From a virus, in the IMG/VR virus record IMGVR_UViG_3300046167_000782, positions 1-28,472 of that record: a stretch of DNA of 28,472 nt, one strand, 5' to 3'. The position numbers and the translations under genes were made by a program. Each line of letters begins with the position of its first letter. Positions within the stretch are counted from its first letter, which is position 1. Below the pieces are notes generated by a model. That model was not told the origin of the DNA, did not search any database, and saw only the letters and a list, made by a program, of their open reading frames with translations. Below are positions 23,542 through 28,472 of the stretch, in pieces.

Positions 23542-23807
23542 TATTCAACGAATGGTTAAAGATGAAGGCTGCAGAGCTAGAGATTACTCGAAAGTATCTC
23601 GCAGAGGTAACCGGTATCAACTATCGAACCTTACAGACTACGAACACCTTTAGACCTCGATTGGATAATCTCGTTATCCTTTGCGAAGTTATGAACAGGG
23701 TACAAGAGGGAGATAAAGATTCCTTCGATGGGTTGATTATCGAAGCGATTGCAGCCTGTATAAAAGATTATGAGTACGCAGTAAAACGATTAGAGGAGGG
23801 GAAGTAA
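23538..23807 (+). CDS. Small HTH protein, tandem paralogue B
   Basis: This 89-residue protein is the second copy of the duplicated HTH gene, overlapping copy A by four bases and the helicase gene by one. HTH residues about 16-36 read ITRKYLAEVTGINYRTLQTT. The recognition helix differs clearly from copy A (NYRTLQTTNTF against CYSSISLSKKF) while scaffold positions are conserved. That pattern suggests divergence in the DNA sequence recognised. The C-terminal helices (FDGLIIEAIAACIKDYEYAV) are probably for dimerisation. Confidence 0.78.
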   Translation: MIFNEWLKMKAAELEITRKYLAEVTGINYRTLQTTNTFRPRLDNLVILCEVMNRVQEGDKDSFDGLIIEAIAACIKDYEYAVKRLEEGK

Positions 23808-25078
23808 TGAACCAAGAAACAATGAAGAAGATGTTAGAACTCGCTAAGCAGATGGGAATCGATGCAGAATATAAGCACGCTCCAGAAGGTGCAGATATTG
23901 ATACTTGGGATCTACTACAGAAGAGTGAAGCGAAGTACGATAAGGATGGAGAGTTAACCAAGCCTCCTAGACCATATGCCAATCGGAATAACATAGCCCT
24001 AATCTTAGAGAACGATCCTCTCTTTACTTCGCTCTGTTACAATGACCACGCTAATAAGGTGAAGTGGAACGATAGAGAGCTCTGGGATCCAGATCTCGAG
24101 GAGATAGGATTACATATCGAGAGATGTTATCGAATAAAATATCCTTCTGCAGATATCAAGAGAGCAGTTCTTAGAGTAGCCCATCAAAACCTAGAGGAAA
24201 GGATTAAGGATTGGCTAGAGGCTCTTCCGGAGTGGGATGGAGGAGAGAGAATCCATTCTTTCTTCCATAATGTATTTCGAGCGGAGAGAGTACCCGGTAG
24301 CGATCAGATTATTGAAGAGATGAGTTCGAAGTGGTTTATATCTCTAGTCGCTAGAGCACTGGATCCGGGGTGTAAAATGGATACCTTCCTTATCCTCTGC
24401 GGTGAGAAAGGACTCGGAAAGAGTACAGGCCTTCGAAATATCGTAGGCTCTCAATGGTTTTCTGATAGTAATCTCGATATCGCTAAGAAGGACTCTCTCG
24501 AGTTAATCCATTCTACGGAGACTTGGCTATGGGAACTAGCGGAGCTACACTCTCTAAGCGGTAAGACTGCGGATAACTTCAAAGCATTTATCTCCTCAAG
24601 TGAAGATAAGTTTAGGCCAGCCTATCAGCAATTCCCAAAGAGTTATCTCCGTAGAGTAGTGTTCGCAGGTACTTCGAATAACTATCAGTTTCTAACAGAT
24701 GGCCCGGAGAGAAGAGTATGGCCTATTACCTGTACAGGCCAGATTGACCAAGGATATATAAAAGCATGGAGAGAGCAGCTGTTCGCGGAAGCCCTTGCAG
24801 CCTATCGAGAGCCGGAGAGCATCTTTCATCTAGAATGGGAATCTCAAAGAATGTTAAGCGAGTTACAGCAGGCTTATATAATCGATGATCCTTGGACTAT
24901 TCGAGTAAGAGAAGCTCTAGTAAGTGGACAGAATACAAGTGCTCAGATTATGGAGTTCTTAGATCTCCCCATCAATCAGCAGCATACTGGGAACGCTAGA
25001 AGGATTATGAAGATAGCGAAGGAATCCGGATACAAACAGATAAACAAAGATGGATCTCGAGTATACATTAGAAAATAA
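23807..25078 (+). CDS. VirE-type replicative helicase / P-loop ATPase
   Basis: This 423-residue protein matches the virulence-associated-E family of phage replication ATPases. Walker A is GEKGLGKST at 199-207. TWLWELAELHSLSGKTADNF (239-258) is the Walker B-like region with E243 and E246, and SEDKFRPAYQQFPK follows. VVFAGTSNNYQFLTDGPERR (284-303) is the family signature with sensor asparagines and arginine finger candidates. The N-terminal ~140 residues are the usual family adaptor; the primase is encoded separately upstream. It should unwind the replication fork. The C-terminus carries a basic DNA-binding-like helical region. It starts on the last base of the HTH gene. Confidence 0.88.
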   Translation: MNQETMKKMLELAKQMGIDAEYKHAPEGADIDTWDLLQKSEAKYDKDGELTKPPRPYANRNNIALILENDPLFTSLCYNDHANKVKWNDRELWDPDLEEIGLHIERCYRIKYPSADIKRAVLRVAHQNLEERIKDWLEALPEWDGGERIHSFFHNVFRAERVPGSDQIIEEMSSKWFISLVARALDPGCKMDTFLILCGEKGLGKSTGLRNIVGSQWFSDSNLDIAKKDSLELIHSTETWLWELAELHSLSGKTADNFKAFISSSEDKFRPAYQQFPKSYLRRVVFAGTSNNYQFLTDGPERRVWPITCTGQIDQGYIKAWREQLFAEALAAYREPESIFHLEWESQRMLSELQQAYIIDDPWTIRVREALVSGQNTSAQIMEFLDLPINQQHTGNARRIMKIAKESGYKQINKDGSRVYIRK

Positions 25079-25089
25079 AGGGGGTAACG

Positions 25090-25980
25090 ATGGAGAAAAA
25101 ATATAGCATTGGGAGCCTCTTCGCAGGGATAGGAGGCTTCGAACTGGGATTGGAGCGGGCTATCCCTGGGGCTTATACTCTGTGGCAAGTCGAGCAAGAG
25201 AAATATTGTAAGAAGGTACTCTCTAAGCATTGGCCAGAGGCTACTATTTATGATGATGTAAGGAACATAACGAAGAACAATACAAAGCAAGTGGATATCC
25301 TATGTGGTGGGTTCCCTTGTCAAGATATATCCGTAGCAGGAAAAGGGGAAGGTTTACATGGGAAAAAGTCTGGTCTTTGGTGGGAGATGCACCGTATTAT
25401 CGAGGAGTTACAGCCCAAAGCAGTTATTATGGAGAACGTTGCAGCAATCACTATTCGAGGGCTTGGAACAGTACTTGGATCGCTATCCCAAATCGGGTAC
25501 GATGCGGAATGGTGTACTATACGAGCGAGTGATTTCGGAGCCCCTCATAGAAGAGCGAGATGGTTTTGCATCGCTTATCCCTCCTCAGTGTCTAACAGCA
25601 GATGGACTCCTACCCACTCCAATAAAGAGCGAGAGCGAACGAAGGAGCCGATTCCAGCAAGGAGGCAGACCTCTAATGTGTATGCTTTTAAAGGGTTATC
25701 TACCTACTCCCTCAGTAAACGAGAGCAAGAACAATCCTTACACCCCTTCACAATGGAAGAGGAAGGACTCCCTAAATATAGATGCAGCCAGGCTAGCAGG
25801 CTACACAGAAGAAACTATTGGGAAGGATTCCCAACTGAATCCCCCGTTTGTAGAAGAGATGATGGGATTCCCTATCGGATGGACAGACTTAGAGCCCTAG
25901 GTAATGCTATTGTTCCTCAGTGTTCGGAGTGGATAGGGAGGAAGCTCTGGGAGAGTGGTATTCTACAAAGTAGTAATTGA
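25090..25980 (+). CDS. C5-cytosine DNA methyltransferase (Dcm-like)
   Basis: This 296-residue enzyme transfers methyl groups to cytosine C5. Motif I is SLFAGIGGFELGLE (9-22), motif IV GGFPCQDIS (73-81) with catalytic C77, motif VI ENVAA (115-119), and motif VIII RRARWF (154-159). Motif X is LRALGNAIVPQ (267-277). The variable target-recognition part (about 165-265) ends YWEGFPTESPVC-RRDDGIPYRMD, typical of phage Dcm-like enzymes. Remarkably, the +1 frame over the same DNA reads as another recognisable methyltransferase C-terminus. A GGGGGTAAC ribosome site precedes it, and a terminator follows. It likely protects phage DNA from restriction. Confidence 0.93.
   Translation: MEKKYSIGSLFAGIGGFELGLERAIPGAYTLWQVEQEKYCKKVLSKHWPEATIYDDVRNITKNNTKQVDILCGGFPCQDISVAGKGEGLHGKKSGLWWEMHRIIEELQPKAVIMENVAAITIRGLGTVLGSLSQIGYDAEWCTIRASDFGAPHRRARWFCIAYPSSVSNSRWTPTHSNKERERTKEPIPARRQTSNVYAFKGLSTYSLSKREQEQSLHPFTMEEEGLPKYRCSQASRLHRRNYWEGFPTESPVCRRDDGIPYRMDRLRALGNAIVPQCSEWIGRKLWESGILQSSN
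25358..25900 (+). other. Overlapping +1 frame with second methyltransferase-type C-terminal domain
   Basis: The frame is open for 181 codons within the C5 methyltransferase gene. From about 25583 on it reads PQCLTADGLLPTP, GYLPTPSVNESKNN, DSLNIDAARLAG and finally SQLNPPFVEEMMGFPIGWTD-LEP before a TAG. These are the classical LPTP and LNP-FVE-MMGFP-GWTDL signatures of phage C5 methyltransferase recognition domains. The stop falls exactly where motif X begins in the main frame. It could be reached by a +1 shift, for example at TAT CCC TCC (25576-25584) where CCC can re-pair as CCT, giving ~269 residues. An internal start at 25358 is the alternative. Confidence 0.5.
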
Positions 25981-26040
25981 TTTATCTCTTCGAATACGGT
26001 ATACTCATATCGAGTTAATTGAATGAATGTTATAGGCTTA

Positions 26041-26070
26041 AGGGCTCGGAGTTCTCTCCGGGCTCTTTTT
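26041..26070 (+). terminator. Terminator of the early/replication operon
   Basis: AGGGCTCGGAG (26041-26051) and CTCCGGGCTCT (26056-26066) form an 11-bp stem with two G-U pairs and a TTCT loop, followed by a T run. It lies 60 bases after the methyltransferase stop. Confidence 0.88.
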
Positions 26071-26150
26071 GCGTTTAGAATACTCTGCAGAACTCAAGTA
26101 ATACTTGATAACCAGTAAGAAAAATAAACCAGTACCCCTCGAATCTAATC

Positions 26151-26214
26151 AAAAATACAGATCGGTAATGAAAAATACAGATAGAATACAGATGATATAC
26201 AGATGAAAACAGAT
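26151..26214 (+). repeat. Forward iteron array (ATACAGAT x5)
   Basis: ATACAGAT occurs at 26155, 26175, 26186 and 26197, and the variant AAACAGAT at 26207. The first two copies are extended to AAAAATACAGAT. Spacings of 20, 11, 11 and 10 bases put all copies on one face of the helix. Confidence 0.85.
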
Positions 26215-26256
26215 ACCCAAATATCTTATAATGCCCTACGATAGGGGAAAAAGTAC

Positions 26257-26275
26257 CAATATTTAACAGATATTG
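26257..26275. repeat. Small inverted repeat CAATAT/ATATTG
   Basis: A perfect 6-bp inverted repeat encloses TTAACAG; the overlap contains a degenerate iteron TAACAGAT (26264-26271). Confidence 0.5.
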
Positions 26276-26295
26276 AGTAGTTTTTATAAGAAGTA

Positions 26296-26319
26296 TATAA
26301 ATAGAGGGGGGTATTTATA
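26296..26319. repeat. Central AT palindrome TATAAATA/TATTTATA
   Basis: A perfect 8-bp all-AT inverted repeat flanks a GAGGGGGG loop, close to the midpoint between the two iteron arrays. It is a candidate DNA-unwinding or extruding element. Confidence 0.7.
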
Positions 26320-26400
26320 TTATACTAGCAAAGAAGAGGCCCGAAGTACCCTAGAATAGTACATCGAGCCCATAGCAGCGAACGTATAAAAGTATTTAGT

Positions 26401-26440
26401 ATCTGTATTCTATCTGTATTTTATCTGTTTCTATCTGTAT
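26401..26440 (-). repeat. Inverted iteron array (ATCTGTAT x4)
   Basis: ATCTGTAT occurs at 26401, 26412 and 26433, and the variant ATCTGTTT at 26423. Spacings are 11, 11 and 10 bases. These are the reverse complement of the forward units, including the AAACAGAT variant. Confidence 0.85.
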
Positions 26441-26442
26441 TT

Positions 26443-26787
26443 TTACTCTGCTTCCAGTTTACGGATAGCCCTTTTAACCCATCTAGAGGCAGGAGTACCA
26501 CCCCATAGAGCCCAAGCGATAGCAGCCTTACTCGTTTTATCTTGTCTAGCCTTGCTCTCTGCTTTTGCTTCTCCATGCCTAGCGAACCAAGCATCCATTA
26601 ACTTTAACTGGGGAAGATCAACCTCTCCAGAGGCTAGCCTTCTCGCAGTTCTTACTCCAGTACCGGGTATCTTCTTTCCTCCTTCCTCTTTGTACGATGC
26701 TCGTTTACTGATTGGGAGGGATAGGTTATAATCTATTGCTCTCTTCGCGAGTACTTGTATCTCTCGAGGAACTCTAATCTTAGGCAT
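26443..26787 (-). CDS. Small phage protein with WGG-type C-terminal motif, unknown function
   Basis: This 114-residue protein is started at 26787 because AGGAGG lies four bases upstream on the minus strand; a longer frame to 26916 would run through the opposite gene. The pattern GGKKIPGTGVRTARRLASGE, then LKLMDAWFARH, and SKAAIAWALWGGTPASRWVK resembles a domain found in many phages: GGT-x-VGxARA, a helix with FARH, and AWLLWGGDAG-W. In other phages it occurs alone or fused to head or protease proteins, and its function is unknown. It converges on the iteron region and diverges from the next gene. Confidence 0.72.
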   Translation of the reverse strand: MPKIRVPREIQVLAKRAIDYNLSLPISKRASYKEEGGKKIPGTGVRTARRLASGEVDLPQLKLMDAWFARHGEAKAESKARQDKTSKAAIAWALWGGTPASRWVKRAIRKLEAE

Positions 26788-26815
26788 GAAGCCTCCTGTT
26801 ATGTTATGGTGTGTT

Positions 26816-27172
26816 ATGAAAATGAAGTACTTAAATAAGATAAAAGAGCTCGAAGGAATCTGCTTATCGGAACTCTTTCCGGGTATAGAAGTAGAAGAGA
26901 ACTTTACAATCTCCAACGCTCAAGAGTTCCTAACTCTACAGATCGAAGAGATGCACGATGCTATACACTGTCATAGTATCGGAGATACATCTATTATATC
27001 AGTAAATGGAGAGATCTACATAGTAGCTAAGTGGGATACGAACGGAGTAGATCTAGACTTCCAGAGAGAGAGCTTCCCTGCTATTGGATTGCTTGGAGCG
27101 ATACTCGCTACAGTAAACCATGTAAGAGGCCATAACGGAGAAGAAGAGAGCGAGGACTATGGCACGATCTAA
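26816..27172 (+). CDS. Acidic protein of unknown function
   Basis: This protein is about 118 residues if started at ATG 26816; an upstream in-frame ATG at 26786 lies inside the start of the divergent gene, and ATG 26822 is a third option. No start has a good ribosome site. The product is acidic, with helices (LNKIKELEGICLSELF) and a strand pair TSIISVNGEIYIVAKWD, and ends EEESEDYGTI. It resembles weakly the equally long early protein at 20791. It overlaps the next gene by 14 bases. The promoter must lie in the short divergent gap (26788-26815), where TATGTT and TATGGT are possible -10 elements. Confidence 0.55.
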   Translation: MKMKYLNKIKELEGICLSELFPGIEVEENFTISNAQEFLTLQIEEMHDAIHCHSIGDTSIISVNGEIYIVAKWDTNGVDLDFQRESFPAIGLLGAILATVNHVRGHNGEEESEDYGTI

Positions 27173-27359
27173 GCAAGATAATCTCCTCATCCAATACAAG
27201 ATCTCCAGATTAATCCGAGAGGGTTACAAGTGGGAGCAAGCTGCAGCTATAACAATGAGAATGTATAAGGAAGGAGAGCTAAGAGGATCCACTCCTTACT
27301 CGAAGCCAAAGAAAAGAAAGAAGAGAGAAGATAGAAGAAGAGATAGATATCGCAGATAA
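27159..27359 (+). CDS. Small basic protein of unknown function
   Basis: This 66-residue protein has an N-terminal helical domain (NLLIQYKISRLIREGYKWEQ followed by AAAITMRMY). The short pattern I-x-x-L-x-x-E-G-x-x-x-x-QAxAI is widespread in small phage proteins. An extremely basic tail follows (KPKKRKKREDRRRDRYRR), which predicts nucleic acid or virion DNA binding. It overlaps the previous gene by 14 bases. No enzymatic function is apparent. Confidence 0.65.
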   Translation: MARSKQDNLLIQYKISRLIREGYKWEQAAAITMRMYKEGELRGSTPYSKPKKRKKREDRRRDRYRR

Positions 27360-27393
27360 TCTCAATACTAAAAGATACATGTAGAGGTACATA

Positions 27394-28089
27394 ATGGATA
27401 TAAAAGAACGAAGAGAACCGGAGATTAATCTCCATCTCGGATGCTCTCTGCAGGCTATGCGAGAGATGAAGGATAACCAATACGATCTAGCAATCGTAGA
27501 TCCTCCTTATGGGATAGACTTCGATGGTAATACTACAATTTATCCAAAGTCAGGATTTAACAAAGGATTTACCGATAAACAGCATCATAAAAAAAAAGGT
27601 TGGGATAAACAGAGGCCCCCTGTAGAATATTTTAAACAATTGCTTAGAGTATCGAAGAATCAGATTATATGGGGAGGTAACTATTTTTCTGATCTCCTAC
27701 CACCTTCCAAAGGTTGGATATATTGGGATAAGAAAATTACTAATTCCAATGAAAAAAACTTTTCAGATGGAGAGTTAGCCTATACATCTTATAAAAAGAG
27801 GCTTATAAAATATACATATGATTGGATTGGATTTGGGTATCTAAATAATCCTGACAGACAAAAAAAAATACATCCTACAGAGAAGCCCTTCGCTCTCTAT
27901 AAATGGTTATTAGAGAACTATGCGAAGGAAGGAGATAAGATTCTAGATACTCATTTAGGATCGGGCTCGATTGCTTGCGCTTGCTACGATATGGGATTCG
28001 ATCTAGATGCTTTCGAAATAGATACAGACTATTACAAAGATACTTTACTTCGCTATACTGAATATTCGAAGCAGTGTAAACTATTCTAA
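27394..28089 (+). CDS. DNA methyltransferase, DPPY-type (adenine-N6 likely)
   Basis: This 231-residue enzyme has motif IV DPPYG at 36-40, the conserved HPTEKP at 160-165 and the cofactor-binding motif I as DTHLGSGS at 185-192, followed by DAFEID. The order catalytic motif first, cofactor motif last marks the beta class (as in CcrM/HinfI types); DPPY favours adenine N6. The part between (about 45-158) is target recognition and is clearly more AT-rich, with A runs, than both ends of the gene, suggesting domain exchange. GAGGTAC ribosome site. No restriction partner is seen, so it is an orphan protective or regulatory enzyme. Confidence 0.92.
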   Translation: MDIKERREPEINLHLGCSLQAMREMKDNQYDLAIVDPPYGIDFDGNTTIYPKSGFNKGFTDKQHHKKKGWDKQRPPVEYFKQLLRVSKNQIIWGGNYFSDLLPPSKGWIYWDKKITNSNEKNFSDGELAYTSYKKRLIKYTYDWIGFGYLNNPDRQKKIHPTEKPFALYKWLLENYAKEGDKILDTHLGSGSIACACYDMGFDLDAFEIDTDYYKDTLLRYTEYSKQCKLF

Positions 28090-28098
28090 GAGGTACTT

Positions 28099-28407
28099 AT
28101 GGATATTAAACTAATAGCAGCTCCCCTCGATATGGGAGATCAAATAGAAAAGATCGAAGCGATGATAGAGAAGAGCGAACCCTTCTTTATCTGTATTAAT
28201 CTTAATCAACTTGTAGAAGATGGATTCTCAGAGAAGCAGATATTAGAACTTGTATCGAGTATTCAAAGAGGCCAGGATAACTCTCTCCATATTCTGCAAC
28301 CGAAAGACAATCAATTCCATTATACTAATGAATGGCTCCGCTCTCTATACCACGCTTGGGATAGAATGGATAACGTACTATGGTGGCAACCCAGTAAGAT
28401 CGAGTAG
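28099..28407 (+). CDS. Last gene, unknown function
   Basis: This 102-residue acidic protein is mixed alpha/beta (MDIKLIAAPLDMGDQIEKIE, EPFFICINLNQLVEDG, KQILELVSSIQRG) and ends in a Trp-rich segment (AWDRMDNVLWWQPSKIE). It has an AGAGGTAC ribosome site and follows the methyltransferase by nine bases. It resembles no family I recognise. Position next to the genome end is typical of small accessory genes. Confidence 0.6.
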   Translation: MDIKLIAAPLDMGDQIEKIEAMIEKSEPFFICINLNQLVEDGFSEKQILELVSSIQRGQDNSLHILQPKDNQFHYTNEWLRSLYHAWDRMDNVLWWQPSKIE

Positions 28408-28425
28408 AGGCTCGAGAGAAGCCTC
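28407..28425 (+). repeat. Stem-loop after the last gene
   Basis: GAGGCT (28407-28412) and AGCCTC (28420-28425) form a 6-bp stem around CGAGAGA directly at the stop codon. No T run follows, so termination is uncertain. Confidence 0.4.
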
Positions 28426-28438
28426 CTATAGGCCATGT

Positions 28439-28463
28439 GTACCTAGGGTACCCCCCCCCCGCA
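28439..28463. other. Right-end region with hairpin and C10 tract (candidate cos-flanking site)
   Basis: GTACC-TAG-GGTAC (28439-28451) is a short hairpin, followed by ten C residues (28451-28460) and GCA before the terminal repeat. Such symmetric and homopolymeric elements near the ends may be terminase contact sites. The C tract is also a spot where read errors are likely. Confidence 0.35.
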
Positions 28464-28472
28464 CTTCACTCA
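28464..28472. repeat. Right copy of 9-bp terminal direct repeat
   Basis: CTTCACTCA repeats the first nine bases of the window. See the left copy for the interpretation as cohesive end or circular overlap. Confidence 0.55.

Larger units (their letters stand above)
26151..26440. other. Putative replication origin: mirrored iteron arrays around an AT-rich palindrome
   Basis: This noncoding stretch lies between the 3-prime ends of two convergent genes, so it should not hold their promoters. It contains five forward and four inverted copies of an ATACAGAT-type repeat, an additional degenerate copy in the middle, and two AT-rich inverted repeats. Such iteron plus AT-rich layouts are typical of replication origins bound by initiators. 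A partition, packaging or regulatory site is possible. It also contains a TATACT -10-like element at 26321. Confidence 0.6.

Noticed and set aside
22929-23807. Toxin-antitoxin module made of the small tandem genes
   Set aside because: Both neighbours are similar HTH proteins; no toxin-like partner is visible.
25302-25532. Third open frame within the C5 methyltransferase gene
   Set aside because: Its translation has no recognisable motif and covers the region coding catalytic motifs IV-VIII in the main frame, so it is a shadow.
26401-26440. Inverted ATCTGT array as an operator for the minus-strand gene
   Set aside because: The array lies just after that gene's stop codon, not at its promoter end.
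26155-26440. CRISPR array
   Set aside because: Units are 8 bases at 10-11 base spacing and occur in both orientations, unlike CRISPR repeats and spacers; no cas genes are present.
26788-26916. Longer version of the minus-strand WGG-type protein
   Set aside because: The extension would run antisense through the start of the divergent gene; AGGAGG precedes the internal ATG at 26787.

Overview
The window looks like an essentially complete genome of a small tailed phage with siphovirus-type gene content. It carries terminase, portal, scaffold, capsid, neck, tail tube, frameshifted tail chaperone, tape measure, tail tip, lysis, replication and DNA-methylation genes in a conventional order. No cellular genes, tRNAs, integrase or clear lysogeny repressor are visible, so a lytic lifestyle or an unrecognised temperate switch are both possible. 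The host cannot be named. The short single-domain amidase without a wall-binding domain is more usual in phages of Gram-negative hosts. Most plus-strand genes overlap by 1-4 bases or are preceded by a GAGGTAC-like ribosome site. The two ends share the 9 bases CTTCACTCA, directly next to the terminase genes, which fits cohesive ends (or a circular assembly).

Layout. (1) 1-11.4 kb: packaging and head (TerS, a Cys-rich membrane protein, an HTH protein, TerL, portal, a zinc-ribbon-like protein, scaffold, two small surface-type proteins, a repeat-containing head fibre, the major capsid protein as an isolated transcription unit), then neck proteins, tail tube and a G/GT-type chaperone with a -1 slippery site. 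(2) 11.4-19.7 kb: tape measure, a 1061-residue tail protein with sialidase-type Asp-boxes, a tail-tip/hub-like protein, amidase and holin-like protein. (3) 19.7-20.3 kb: one minus-strand gene and a divergent promoter/operator region with mirrored extended -10 elements. (4) 20.3-26.0 kb: early/replication operon with small unknown proteins, RusA resolvase, a primase-polymerase-like protein with zinc ribbon, three consecutive HTH proteins (two of them close tandem copies), a VirE-type helicase and a C5-cytosine methyltransferase, closed by a terminator. (5) 25.98-26.44 kb: noncoding DNA between convergent gene ends with two oppositely oriented arrays of an ACAGAT repeat around an AT-rich palindrome, the best candidate for the replication origin. 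(6) 26.4-28.4 kb: a minus-strand phage-type gene, small accessory genes and a DPPY adenine-type methyltransferase.

The most unusual signals are: the C5 methyltransferase, whose last ~320 coding bases read as recognisable methyltransferase C-termini in two frames at once; the mirrored, helically phased repeat arrays; and a set of five related small HTH proteins in one 28 kb genome.
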